Assembly (NCBI GenBank): GCA_945878355.1
Contig: CAMCTC010000014.1
Coordinates: 1 to 64,000 of the forward strand
Origin: Bordetella parapertussis
GTDB taxonomy: Bacteria > Pseudomonadota > Gammaproteobacteria > Burkholderiales > Burkholderiaceae_C
Direction: 5' to 3'
Length of the DNA stretch: 64,000 nucleotides
Of this stretch, positions 1 through 7,494 are shown one piece after another; position 1 is the first letter of the stretch, and each line of letters opens with the position of its first letter. The notes beneath the pieces were generated by a model that saw nothing but the letters and a program-made list of their open reading frames with translations, made no database searches and was not told the origin of the DNA. The position numbers and the translations under genes are program-made.

Positions 1-294
1 GGCCGGCCGGGCCGACCTCAGCACCACCGCCAGTGCGAAATAGACACGGCGCGCGAGGAAGCGCACCGACATCGACGTCGCACGCCGACGGCACACTGCA
101 CAACAAAAGCTCAGGCGCGAAGAATGGTCGCCTCGAACCTCAACCGGGCAGCCCCGCGGCTTGCGCGGGTAGTCGGCGCGGTGCAGCGCGCCCCCGCACT
201 GGCAACCATCGGCGCGCCTGCGCGCAGCCAGGTCATGGTCGATGCGCAGCAGCAGCGCGAGGAACTTCTGGTCATACAGGAGGGCATGGCACAT
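1..294 (-). CDS. Partial cysteine-rich conserved hypothetical protein, cut by the window edge
   Basis: An open frame runs leftward from an ATG at 292-294 off the left edge of the window without a stop, giving 98 codons. GGAG lies upstream at 310-313. The product has a leucine-rich start, then a Cys-x-Cys-Gly-Gly-x-Leu-His stretch, Ala-Asp-Tyr-Pro-Arg-Lys-Pro-Arg, then Cys-Cys-x-x-Cys-Arg-Arg-Arg. Paired cysteines like these suggest a zinc ribbon. I have the impression that proteins of this pattern travel with transposon-like DNA, but I cannot name the family with certainty. The setting (toxin-antitoxin pair, excisionase-like protein, nearby tRNA 3' end) fits a mobile region. The C-terminus lies outside the window. 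Confidence 0.55.
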   Translation of the reverse strand, partial: MCHALLYDQKFLALLLRIDHDLAARRRADGCQCGGALHRADYPRKPRGCPVEVRGDHSSRLSFCCAVCRRRATSMSVRFLARRVYFALAVVLRSARPA

Positions 295-608
295 TGCGAT
301 GGTCTCCGATCTTGGTCGAAAGGAGACTCTCCCACAGCGATCGTTTGTTCAAGCTCGCTGAGGGAGATCTTCTACCGTCCCTCGCCCAACTTGATCAAAT
401 CGCGCGCCAGCGACATCAGCATTCGTGCTCGTGCTCAGTTTCAGCGGTGTCGAGGCGACTACCCGCATCCCCCGCCCCATCGCGCCCCTGGCGGCCACAG
501 GCCCTCCGGGCTGCAGGCGATAGAGGGCGTGGGCGCACTGGTGAGGACTTGGCTTGGTGGCGGTGCTACGCCTGAGTGCGCTGCCCTCAACCACGCAAGG
601 AGTTACCC
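295..608. other. Intergenic stretch without a recognisable gene
   Basis: About 310 bp between the leftward cysteine-rich gene and the rightward helix-turn-helix gene. Open frames cross it on both strands, but none has a recognisable motif or a convincing ribosome site. The only clear signal is AAGGAG at 597-602, the ribosome binding site of the next gene. Divergent promoters are expected here, but I could not pick them with confidence. It may hold decayed mobile DNA. Confidence 0.4.
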
Positions 609-1082
609 ATGCAGAAAATGATGATCAACGAAGTCGAGTTGGCCGAACGGTGGAACCTCAGCCCGAAAACGCTCCAGCGTTGGCGTAGCGAAGGCCGGGG
701 GCCCCGGTTCATGAAGATGTCCAAGCGCGTCGTCTACCCGATGGACGAGGTCCTCGACTTCGAGTCTCAAGCCCTGCGGGCCTCGACCTGGGAGAGTGCC
801 GGCGACGTCGTCCGGCCGAACGGCTCGAACCTGATTGACCCGCGCGAGATCGCGCACGTGACCGGCCTGCCCCTGTACATCTTCAGCCACAAGCAGACGC
901 GGGACTCGCTCGGCGTCCCGTATCGTCGGGTTCAGAAACTGATCCGGTTCAACCGCGACGAGGTGATGGCGTGGGCTAAGCGCTGGTTGCAGGATGCCAA
1001 AGACCAAGGCATCGACGCGAAGGCCGACCCGGCAGGCAAGTACCGGTCGTTGCAGCAGGCTCTGGCATCGTTGCCGGCCTGA
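609..1082 (+). CDS. DNA-binding protein with two excisionase-like helix-turn-helix modules
   Basis: A 157-residue protein starting at ATG 609, six bases after AAGGAG. Residues about 5-50 form an excisionase/MerR-like module with a motif of the type Glu-Leu-Ala-Glu-Arg-Trp-x-Leu-Ser-x-Lys-Thr-Leu-x-Arg-Trp, followed by a wing ending in a Tyr-Pro-Met-Asp-Glu-Val turn. Residues about 80-130 look like a second, diverged copy: Asp-Pro-Arg-Glu-Ile-Ala-x-x-Thr-Gly-Leu, then a basic stretch, then Arg-Phe-Asn-Arg-Asp-Glu-Val. Such small proteins act as excisionases or repressors of mobile elements. The next genes are an antitoxin-toxin pair on the same strand, 84 bp away behind their own operator. The exact target is unknown. 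Confidence 0.7.
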   Translation: MQKMMINEVELAERWNLSPKTLQRWRSEGRGPRFMKMSKRVVYPMDEVLDFESQALRASTWESAGDVVRPNGSNLIDPREIAHVTGLPLYIFSHKQTRDSLGVPYRRVQKLIRFNRDEVMAWAKRWLQDAKDQGIDAKADPAGKYRSLQQALASLPA

Positions 1083-1094
1083 TTTCAGACAGAC

Positions 1095-1144
1095 AATGCA
1101 TCTGCATTGACGCGGCAATGCAGATGCATTACTCTTTGCGCAAA
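1095..1144 (+). promoter_or_regulatory. Double palindromic operator and probable promoter of prlF-yhaV
   Basis: Two copies of AATGCA-NN-TGCATT lie at 1095-1108 and 1117-1130. Each is itself a dyad, and the second is the exact reverse complement of the first. Their centres are 22 bp apart, about two helical turns. A -35-like TTGACG at 1107-1112 lies across the edge of the first copy, and with a 17 bp spacer TACTCT at 1130-1135 could be the -10. A further palindrome, TTTGCGCAAA, follows at 1135-1144. The natural reading is autorepression by the PrlF-YhaV complex, because type II antitoxins usually repress their own operon. The antitoxin start lies 32 bp past the last palindromic copy. Confidence 0.7.
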
Positions 1145-1166
1145 GCATCCTAGCCGGAGGAGCGCC

Positions 1167-1496
1167 ATGCCCGCCACCATGCAAGTCGAATCGACGCTGA
1201 CCGACCGCTATCAGACCACTGTGCCTGAGACGGTGCGCCGGGCCCTGCGTCTGGGCAAGCGCGACAAGATCCACTACACGATCCGTCCCGACGGCGAGGT
1301 CCTGATCACGCGCGCGGCCGCCGGCGAGAACGACGATCCTGCTCTTGCGCCGTTCCTCGGCTTCCTGGCCCGGGACCTGGCCGAGCACCCCGAGCGGCTC
1401 CAGGCCGTGGATGCCGGTCTGGCGCAGCGCATCCAGGCGCTGGTCGGCGATGTCGAGGTCGATCTGGATGCGCCGCTGTCGGCGGACGATGAATGA
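1167..1496 (+). CDS. prlF: Type II antitoxin, PrlF/SohA family (AbrB-like fold)
   Basis: A 109-residue protein starting at ATG 1167 behind GGAGG. Its N-terminal half carries the swapped-hairpin AbrB pattern: a short strand, Thr-Asp-Arg-Tyr-Gln-Thr-Thr-Val-Pro, then a loop-strand region Lys-Ile-His-Tyr-x-Ile-x-x-Asp-Gly-Glu-Val. This fold binds DNA as a dimer. The C-terminal half (Phe-Leu-Gly-Phe-Leu-Ala-Arg-Asp-Leu, then an acidic tail) fits the toxin-binding part of PrlF. It neutralises the YhaV ribonuclease and probably represses the operon through the palindromes at 1095-1130. Its stop overlaps the toxin start as ATGA, so the two are translationally coupled. Confidence 0.88.
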   Translation: MPATMQVESTLTDRYQTTVPETVRRALRLGKRDKIHYTIRPDGEVLITRAAAGENDDPALAPFLGFLARDLAEHPERLQAVDAGLAQRIQALVGDVEVDLDAPLSADDE

Positions 1497-2014
1497 GCGG
1501 CCGAAAGGGCGAGGTCAGGCCGCTGGTCGTCAACGGCTGGACCCTCTTCGCCCACCCGATCTTCCTTGATCAGCTCGACGCCCTGACCGCGCAGGTCGAG
1601 GTGCTCAAGCGCAAGGATCCGGCCGGCTACATCAAGAAGAACGCCACCAAGCGCCTGGCCGCCATCGCCAAGCTGGCGTTTGAGGTGATCCCGCAGGACC
1701 CCACTCGGCCGGAGTACCGCCAGGGCAACACGCTCGGCGACGAGCACAAGCACTGGTTCCGGGCCAAGTTCTTCCAGCAGTACCGGCTGTTCTTCCGGTT
1801 CCACGCTCAGGCCAAGGTGATCGTGTTCGCCTGGGTCAACGACGAGGACACGAAACGGACCTACGAGAGCGCCGACGACGCCTACCGCGTGTTCCGCAGG
1901 ATGCTCGACAGCGGCCGCCCACCATCGGACTGGGGCCAGCTACTGGCCGACGCACGCGCCGAATCGGAGCGACTTGGCCGACTCGCGTCAGGCGGCGCAC
2001 GCGCAAGTCCTTGA
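1493..2014 (+). CDS. yhaV: Type II toxin, YhaV family ribosome-dependent endoribonuclease
   Basis: A 173-residue protein whose start overlaps the antitoxin stop. YhaV is a RelE-superfamily mRNA interferase that cleaves translated mRNA. The sequence shows the family's N-terminal Asn-Gly-Trp-x-Leu-Phe-x-His-Pro-x-Phe and the conserved middle Phe-Arg-Ala-Lys-Phe-x-Gln-Gln-Tyr-Arg-Leu-Phe-Phe-Arg-Phe. It also has the later Ile-Val-Phe-Ala-Trp-Val-Asn-Asp-Glu with the Lys-Arg and Tyr that follow. Length matches the family (about 150-175). The pair sits 116 bp from the 3' end of tRNA-Phe, a usual landing site for mobile islands. Confidence 0.9.
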   Translation: MSGRKGEVRPLVVNGWTLFAHPIFLDQLDALTAQVEVLKRKDPAGYIKKNATKRLAAIAKLAFEVIPQDPTRPEYRQGNTLGDEHKHWFRAKFFQQYRLFFRFHAQAKVIVFAWVNDEDTKRTYESADDAYRVFRRMLDSGRPPSDWGQLLADARAESERLGRLASGGARASP

Positions 2015-2130
2015 TTCTTCGACCTGCCGGGCCATGCGGTTCGCTGTATCGGACTGGGTGGGCAGGAGCAACGCTCGAACCGGACCCCTACCGATTCCTA
2101 CCACTTCCTCGCAAACCCGCAGAAATGGAG

Positions 2131-2206
2131 TGGTGGCCTGGGGCGGAATCGAACCACCGACACGCGGATTTTCAATCCGCTGCTCTACCAACTGAGCTAC
2201 CAGGCC
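2131..2206 (-). tRNA. tRNA-Phe (GAA)
   Basis: A complete 76-base cloverleaf on the minus strand. It starts at 2206 with GGCCTGG paired to CCAGGCC, has a normal D arm, the anticodon loop TTGAAAA with anticodon GAA, a GTTCGATTC T loop, and an encoded CCA end (plus strand TGG at 2131-2133). The 3' end faces the toxin-antitoxin region, the orientation expected if an element integrated at the tRNA 3' end. Confidence 0.97.
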
Positions 2207-2269
2207 AACAGCCAAATATTATAGCCGCAGGATCTCGCGCCACGGAGCGCTGCGCGACCCAGTCGAGCG

Positions 2270-2980
2270 TCAAGATCCGCCGCGCTTGCTCCTCACCAGA
2301 TCAACGCCCAGCTGCTTGAGCTTTCGGTACAAGTGGGTGCGCTCCAGCCCGGTCTTCTCGGCCACCCGCGTCATCGAGCCGTTTTCCTGGGCCAGGTGAA
2401 ACTCAAAGTAGCTCTTCTCGAAGGCATCGCGCGCTTCGCGCAGCGGCCGGTCGAGGTCGAAGCTCTGCTCGGCTTGCGGTCCCGGCGTCGCAGACGGCAA
2501 AGGCGCCAGCGCGCTTGCGCTTACCAGCGCGTTGGCTTCACTGACCGGCAATGGCTCGACCCGCAAGCCGATGACCGCCACACCCAATGGGCTGGCCGAA
2601 AGCGGTGGCCTGGATGCAGGCCGAACCAGCGCCTGTTCGACCGCGCGCAACAGCTTTTGCAGCGTGATCGGCTTTTCCAAGAAGGCGGTGGCACCGTACT
2701 TGGTGGCTTCGACCGCGGTGTCGATGGTGCCGTGGCCGCTCATCATGATCACCGGCATGCTCAACAAGCCGCCGGCACCCCACTCCTTGAGCAGCGAGAT
2801 GCCGTCCACATCGGGCATCCAGATGTCGAGCAGCACCAGGTCGGGCCGCATGCGTTCGCGTGCGGCGCGAGCCTGCGATGCGTTTTCGGCCAATTCGACG
2901 GTATGGCCTTCGTCGGACAGGATCTCCGACAACAGACCGCGAATTCCCAGCTCGTCGTCAACTACAAGAATCGTTGCCAT
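2270..2980 (-). CDS. NtrX-like response regulator lacking the AAA+ domain
   Basis: A 236-residue regulator. Residues 1-120 are a receiver with Asp8/Asp9, phospho-acceptor Asp52 (Leu-Leu-Asp-Ile-Trp-Met-Pro), the Ser/Gly-His switch region and Lys in Glu-Lys-Pro. Residues about 125-175 are a low-complexity Ala/Pro linker. The last 55 residues are a Fis-type helix-turn-helix (Met-Thr-Arg-Val-Ala-Glu-Lys-Thr-Gly-Leu-Glu-Arg-Thr-His-Leu-Tyr). Full-length NtrX (about 450 residues) has a sigma54-contacting ATPase between these parts, and here it is absent, so activation through sigma54 is not expected. Its start overlaps the end of the kinase gene by 23 bases, indicating a cognate pair. Target genes are unknown. 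Confidence 0.85.
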   Translation of the reverse strand: MATILVVDDELGIRGLLSEILSDEGHTVELAENASQARAARERMRPDLVLLDIWMPDVDGISLLKEWGAGGLLSMPVIMMSGHGTIDTAVEATKYGATAFLEKPITLQKLLRAVEQALVRPASRPPLSASPLGVAVIGLRVEPLPVSEANALVSASALAPLPSATPGPQAEQSFDLDRPLREARDAFEKSYFEFHLAQENGSMTRVAEKTGLERTHLYRKLKQLGVDLVRSKRGGS

Positions 2981-5327
2981 GGCTGCTCACTGCCCCGTGC
3001 ACGACGGCGTAGGCCGGTGCCGGGGCGGGGTCTAGGGTCCGGGCGGGTGCCGGCATGTCGGGGCTGATTGGGTGGGTTGACGGAGCAAAACGAGAAAATG
3101 ATATCGAAACCTGGGCGCCGATCACCGGACCGTCGGCGTCGCCTGCGGCATCCGCCTCGGGCGCCGGGGTTCGGCGATTGACGATGCGCACGCGCGCGCC
3201 ATGCTCATCAGCGATCTTCTTGACCACGGCAAGCCCCAGACCGGTGCCTTTGACCTTGGTGGTGACGTAGGGCTCAAATGCACGCTTGAGCAGCTTGTCC
3301 CCAAAACCTGGTCCATTGTCGCTGACCTTTAGGCGCACGGTGCGCAGCGCGCCGCCGTCGTCGCGGGCAGCCTCGGTGATCACCTGCACCAGCCCATCGG
3401 GCCTGTCAGCCACTGCGTCGAGCGCGTTCTGCACCAGGTTGTGGATGACCTGCCGCAGTTGGGTGGCGTCGCCCTCGATCTCTGGCAGCGCGTCGGCCAG
3501 ATGGGCCTGCAACTGGCCGTGCTCCTGCGCCACGAGATACAAGCCCAGCACCTCGACCACCAACTCGTTGAGCTTGAGGGGCAACAGCCTGGCGGCCGGC
3601 AGACGGGCGTAATCGCGAAACTCATCGACCAACTGCTTCATCGCCTGCACCTGCGACACGATGGTGGCCACCGATCGGCTGAGCATCGCGCGGTCTGGCT
3701 CGGCCGCCAGCTTGGCCGCCAACTTGTGCTCAAGCCGCTCGGCCGAGAGCTGGATCGGCGTGAGTGGGTTCTTGATCTCGTGCGCCAGCCTGCGCGCCAC
3801 CTCGGCCCAGGCTACCGAGCGTTGGCCTGAAACCACTTCTGTGATGTCGTCGAACACCAGCAGCCTGGCCCGGTCGGGCAAGGTGGCGCCGCGCAGCAAC
3901 AGGTTGAGGCCTTCACCCTTGCCTAGCTGCAGTTCGAAAGCGTCCTGCCAGTGGTCGCGCTCGCCGTCTTCGGGGCTGGTGCGGTGCAGCTCGCTGCGCT
4001 GCCAGACCGCCGCGGCAAAGTCGGCCAGGCCCGGCACTTCATCGAGTTTTCGCCCGCAATACGCGCTCAAGGGTTGACGCAGGATGCGGGTCGCACCGGG
4101 GTTGACCGTGTCGATCAGGCCTTGCGGGTCGAACACGATCACGCCGGCCGACAAGCTGTCGAGGATGGTCTGCAATCGGGTGCGCGCACCCTCCATCTGG
4201 GCCACCCCGCGCTGGACCTGCGAGCGCGCGTCGGCCAACTGCTCGGTCATCTGCGCAAAGGATCGGGTCAGCCCGCCGAGCTCGTCCTTGGACGCGAAGA
4301 CCGGCTTGGGCCTGAGGTCGCCGTCGGCCACCTGACGCACGCCCTCGGCCACCAGCAACAGGGGACGGACGATCTGGTTGCCCAGCATCACCGCCAGCAA
4401 CAGCGCCCCGAACACGGCCAGCACCAGCGCCAGCGTCAGCGTGCCGATGTACATGCGGCGCAGGCCGTCGCGCGCCAGCGCACGCTGCTGGTATTCGCGG
4501 TAGGCTGCCTGCACCGCCAGCGCATTGGCCACCAGCGCACCGGGCACCGGCTGCACCAGCATCAGGAAGCGCTCTTCCTGGGCCGAACCCAGGCTGATGT
4601 CGTTGTTAGGCACCAGGGCGATGGCTCGCACTCTCGCGCTTGACTTGGCGCCGGGCTGCGGCTCGTCGTCGAGGCCCTCCAGCACGGCCAGGCTGCGTTG
4701 GCTGCGCACCTGACGCAGCAAGCTCGCCGCGGGCCGCTCCGGCACCAGGACCTCGCTGCTGCCGCCGGCGCTAGCCAGCACCTGCCCGTTGGCAGCGAGC
4801 AGCACCGCGTCTCGCACGTCCAGCTGCGCCCGCTCACGCTCCAGCGCCAACGGGCCGATGGTCTGCCGGCTGTCGGCCAAGCGGTCGGCCGAGGTACGGG
4901 CCTTGGCCGCCAAATCGGCCGCCGCCGCATCGAGGGTGCCGCGGCCCAGCGCCAGCCCGGCGTCAAGCGCACCGGCCACCTGCACGTCAAACCAAGTGTC
5001 GATGCTGCGGGTGACGAACTGGTAGGACACGCCATAGATCAGCAATCCCGGCACCACCCCCACCAGCGCGAACACGGCAGCCAGCCGGGCCAGCAAGCGG
5101 CTGCCGAACTTGCCGCGCCGCATCCTGGCGAGCAGTCGCAGCGCCGCCAACCCGATCACCAACAACAGCGCCACCGCCACCGCCACGTTGACCCAGAACA
5201 ACCAGACGAAATGGCGTTCGGCCAGCACGCCGCTGGTCGACAGCACCAGCACGAAGGCCAGCACTAGCGAGGCGCCCAGCACCGCCACTGCCGACACTAG
5301 CAGCGCCCAGCGCGCCGACTTGCTCAT
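2958..5327 (-). CDS. NtrY-like membrane sensor histidine kinase
   Basis: A 789-residue kinase starting at ATG 5327, 22 bases after the upstream gene; a longer frame begins inside that gene and is less likely. Membrane segments lie at about residues 8-30, 42-66, 80-102 and 295-320, with a sensor region between the third and fourth. A HAMP linker (after Asn-Gln-Ile-Val-Arg-Pro), a PAS domain and a HisKA domain follow, with the phospho-accepting His516 in Ala-His-Glu-Ile-Lys-Asn-Pro-Leu-Thr-Pro. The HATPase has Asn in Asn-Leu-Val-Gln-Asn-Ala, Asp-Asn-Gly-Pro-Gly-Phe and Gly-Thr-Gly-Leu-Gly-Leu. The family senses nitrogen or redox state. The Asn-Pro-Leu-Thr-Pro box is typical of NtrY. Confidence 0.88.
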   Translation of the reverse strand: MSKSARWALLVSAVAVLGASLVLAFVLVLSTSGVLAERHFVWLFWVNVAVAVALLLVIGLAALRLLARMRRGKFGSRLLARLAAVFALVGVVPGLLIYGVSYQFVTRSIDTWFDVQVAGALDAGLALGRGTLDAAAADLAAKARTSADRLADSRQTIGPLALERERAQLDVRDAVLLAANGQVLASAGGSSEVLVPERPAASLLRQVRSQRSLAVLEGLDDEPQPGAKSSARVRAIALVPNNDISLGSAQEERFLMLVQPVPGALVANALAVQAAYREYQQRALARDGLRRMYIGTLTLALVLAVFGALLLAVMLGNQIVRPLLLVAEGVRQVADGDLRPKPVFASKDELGGLTRSFAQMTEQLADARSQVQRGVAQMEGARTRLQTILDSLSAGVIVFDPQGLIDTVNPGATRILRQPLSAYCGRKLDEVPGLADFAAAVWQRSELHRTSPEDGERDHWQDAFELQLGKGEGLNLLLRGATLPDRARLLVFDDITEVVSGQRSVAWAEVARRLAHEIKNPLTPIQLSAERLEHKLAAKLAAEPDRAMLSRSVATIVSQVQAMKQLVDEFRDYARLPAARLLPLKLNELVVEVLGLYLVAQEHGQLQAHLADALPEIEGDATQLRQVIHNLVQNALDAVADRPDGLVQVITEAARDDGGALRTVRLKVSDNGPGFGDKLLKRAFEPYVTTKVKGTGLGLAVVKKIADEHGARVRIVNRRTPAPEADAAGDADGPVIGAQVSISFSRFAPSTHPISPDMPAPARTLDPAPAPAYAVVHGAVSSHGNDSCS

Positions 5328-5349
5328 GGAAAGCCTGGGCCCATCGGGT

Positions 5350-5883
5350 TCATTCGATGCGCAGGGTGCGACCGATGCCGAGTTTCCAGTCGCCACCCAG
5401 GTCGATCTGCATTGGCTGAGGCAGCTGGCTGCTGTCTAGCCTGAAACTGAAATCGACGTAATAGTGCTCGCCAGACTCTAGCCTTTCACCGTCCAGCAAG
5501 CGCCAGCCGCTGACCCGGGACAGCGGCGCCAGGGCCTCGGACAACGAGGCGTAGCTCTGCGACAAGCCGCCCACCTGGCTGACACGCCAACTGCCGGTCA
5601 GGGGCTGAAAAGCCACCCGCCAGCTGCGCGTGACCCTGGTGACGCGCTCATCGCGCCAATACCAGCGGTTGCGAAACACCACCGTCTGGGCGACAAAGTA
5701 CATCGGCACACCGCGCTGCAGTGCGTCTTCGATCGCCGGCCCCAGCGTCAGCCGGGTGTTGAACTCCAGCGTCAACTCGCCCTCGCGACGCTCGAGCGCG
5801 AGCGACTTGAGCTCGATGCCTTGCGCCCTGACGCCTGCGGCCAGCAGCAGCGCAGCGCACAGCCCGATCAGCCAGCCGGCCAT
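5350..5883 (-). CDS. DUF4390 exported protein
   Basis: A 177-residue protein beginning at ATG 5883. This start is chosen because a signal peptide follows directly (Trp-Leu-Ile-Gly-Leu-Cys-Ala-Ala-Leu-Leu-Leu-Ala, cleavage after Val-Arg-Ala) and GGGGGG stands just upstream. The mature part has the DUF4390 pattern: Leu-Glu-Phe-Asn at the first strand, then Val-Phe-Arg-Asn-Arg-Trp-Tyr-Trp-Arg-Asp-Glu, then a Leu-x-Trp-Arg-Leu-Leu region and a Tyr-Tyr-Val-Asp-Phe-Ser-Phe-Arg-Leu-Asp strand. Function is not established. It sits between rsmB and the NtrYX-like pair, all leftward, so it is probably co-transcribed and may link to envelope sensing by the kinase; that is inference. Confidence 0.75.
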   Translation of the reverse strand: MAGWLIGLCAALLLAAGVRAQGIELKSLALERREGELTLEFNTRLTLGPAIEDALQRGVPMYFVAQTVVFRNRWYWRDERVTRVTRSWRVAFQPLTGSWRVSQVGGLSQSYASLSEALAPLSRVSGWRLLDGERLESGEHYYVDFSFRLDSSQLPQPMQIDLGGDWKLGIGRTLRIE

Positions 5884-5896
5884 GCCCCCCAGGCTC

Positions 5897-5960
5897 TCAA
5901 GCAAATGTGGCTTTGCCACTTTGCTTGATCCCCACGGGGTGCGGCCGGCTTCAGCCGGCC
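5897..5960. other. Two strong hairpins between rsmB and the DUF4390 gene
   Basis: TCAAGCAAA at 5897-5905 pairs with TTTGCTTGA at 5920-5928, and inside it GTGGC (5907-5911) pairs with GCCAC (5915-5919) around TTT, making a 14 bp stem with a single bulge. A second stem, GGCCGGCT (5943-5950) with AGCCGGCC (5953-5960), follows at once. Neither has a T run on the transcribed strand, so they may process or stabilise mRNA, or act as a weak attenuator, rather than form a classic terminator. Confidence 0.6.
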
Positions 5961-6037
5961 TTGGGGCGCTCAGACGGGGCCAGCGGCCTGAGGCGCGCGG
6001 CAGAGGTGGCAATGCGCGGCGCATCGAAGGGCTGGTG

Positions 6038-7396
6038 TCAGGGTTTGTGGATCAGCGCGTGGAAAAAACCGTCGCCTGTGGGCAGAGCTGCAGGCAACCC
6101 TGGATTGTCCGGCAAGCACAGCAAGTGGCCCGGCGATAGCGGGTCCAGCCGAGCGCCCTGGCCCGCATGGCGTTGCAAAAAAGCGTCGATCTGCTGCTGG
6201 CCTTCGGCTTTGAAGATCGAGCAGGTGGCGTAAACCATGCGACCACCGGGCTTGAGCAGCGGCCACAGCGCGTCCAGCAATTGGCGCTGGACGGTGGCCA
6301 GCGCGACCAGGTCTTCGGGCCGGCGCAGCCAGCGAATGTCGGGATGACGGCGCACGATGCCAGAAGCCGTGCAAGGCGCATCGAGCAAGATCGCATCGAA
6401 CAGTCGGCCGTCCCACCAAGTCGCGACCTGCCGGGCATCCGCCGCCTGCAGCGCCACTTGGCTGCCCGCCGCGGGCAGGTGCAGACGGGTCAGCGTGTCA
6501 CGCACCCGATCCAGACGACGGGCGTCGCTGTCGAGCGCGAGCAGGTCCAGATCAGCCAGTTCCAGCAGTTGCGCAGTCTTGCCGCCGGGCGCAGCGCAGG
6601 CGTCCAGCACGCGCGCGCCTGCCGGCAAGGCCCGCGCTTGCTCGGACACGCCCAACAGCAGCGCTACGGCTTGCTGGGCCGACAAGTCCTGCACCGAGAC
6701 GTCGCCATCAGCGAATCCGGGCAAATCCAGAACCGGGCAAGGCCGGCCCAGCACCAGCGCCTGGGTGCCGATCAAGAGGTCTGCCGACTGCGCCGAAGCA
6801 TGGCCCAGCGCAGCCAGGCGCTGCGCATAAGCCGCCGCGCTGACACGTCGTGCGTTGACCCGCAGCGCCATCGGCGGGTGACGGTTAGCGGCGGCCAGCA
6901 GCGCCTGCCAATGGGTGGGCCAGTCCTGCCGCAGCCGCTCTATCCACCACAGTGGATGGTTGTACAGCGCCGCCGGCGAGCGCTGCGCTTGGGCCACCAG
7001 CGCGCCGCGCTCGCGCAGAAACCGCCGCAACACCGCGTTGACGAAATTGGCGGCAGCAGGCGTTCGAGCCCGGGCCGCCGTGACGGCCTGGTCGACCAAG
7101 GTGTGTTCGGCATAAGGCGGTGGTTTATCACCTGGCCACAGCAGCGCCAGCGCAACGACCAGCAGCGACGACACGGCTGCTGGCGCGGGCTTGGACGCCA
7201 TCAACGCCAACACGGCCTCGGCTCCACCCAGCGATCGCAAGGCCTGAAAACTCAGCGCCTGGGTACCGCCACGCAGTTCAGTCGGCACTCGGCCCAACAA
7301 GTCAGTGAGCGAGCGCCCCGCCCGCACCGCTGAGACCGTGTCGGCGGTCTGGCCGAGCAGGCGGTGCAAAGGGGCTGAGGCAGCGTGGACAGTCAT
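6038..7396 (-). CDS. rsmB: 16S rRNA m5C967 methyltransferase RsmB
   Basis: A 452-residue enzyme that methylates cytosine 967 of 16S rRNA using SAM. The first ~150 residues are the NusB-like RNA-binding domain (Phe-Val-Asn-Ala-Val-Leu-Arg-Arg-Phe). The C-terminal Rossmann domain has Asp-Ala-Cys-Ala-Ala-Pro-Gly-Gly-Lys-Thr as the SAM loop, the Asp-Ala-Pro-Cys-Thr-Ala-Ser-Gly motif with one catalytic-site cysteine, and Tyr-Ala-Thr-Cys-Ser with the other. Length matches E. coli RsmB (429). It is divergent from folE, with about 100 bp between them, and heads the leftward set with DUF4390 and NtrYX-like genes. Confidence 0.95.
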   Translation of the reverse strand: MTVHAASAPLHRLLGQTADTVSAVRAGRSLTDLLGRVPTELRGGTQALSFQALRSLGGAEAVLALMASKPAPAAVSSLLVVALALLWPGDKPPPYAEHTLVDQAVTAARARTPAAANFVNAVLRRFLRERGALVAQAQRSPAALYNHPLWWIERLRQDWPTHWQALLAAANRHPPMALRVNARRVSAAAYAQRLAALGHASAQSADLLIGTQALVLGRPCPVLDLPGFADGDVSVQDLSAQQAVALLLGVSEQARALPAGARVLDACAAPGGKTAQLLELADLDLLALDSDARRLDRVRDTLTRLHLPAAGSQVALQAADARQVATWWDGRLFDAILLDAPCTASGIVRRHPDIRWLRRPEDLVALATVQRQLLDALWPLLKPGGRMVYATCSIFKAEGQQQIDAFLQRHAGQGARLDPLSPGHLLCLPDNPGLPAALPTGDGFFHALIHKP

Positions 7397-7494
7397 TTAC
7401 CCAGTCTATCCCCTGCAACACCAGGGCTGCGCCGCTGCCGGCACAATAGGTATATAACTATCCGGCCACCCGCTTGGCCTCTCGATGAACCGCC

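Noticed and set aside
33..621. Rightward open frames of 165-180 residues before the first helix-turn-helix gene
   Set aside because: No family motif, no ribosome site, and they run against the better-supported leftward cysteine-rich frame.
2015..2130. A second attachment-site copy of the tRNA-Phe 3' end
   Set aside because: No repeat of the tRNA end was found to the left within the window.
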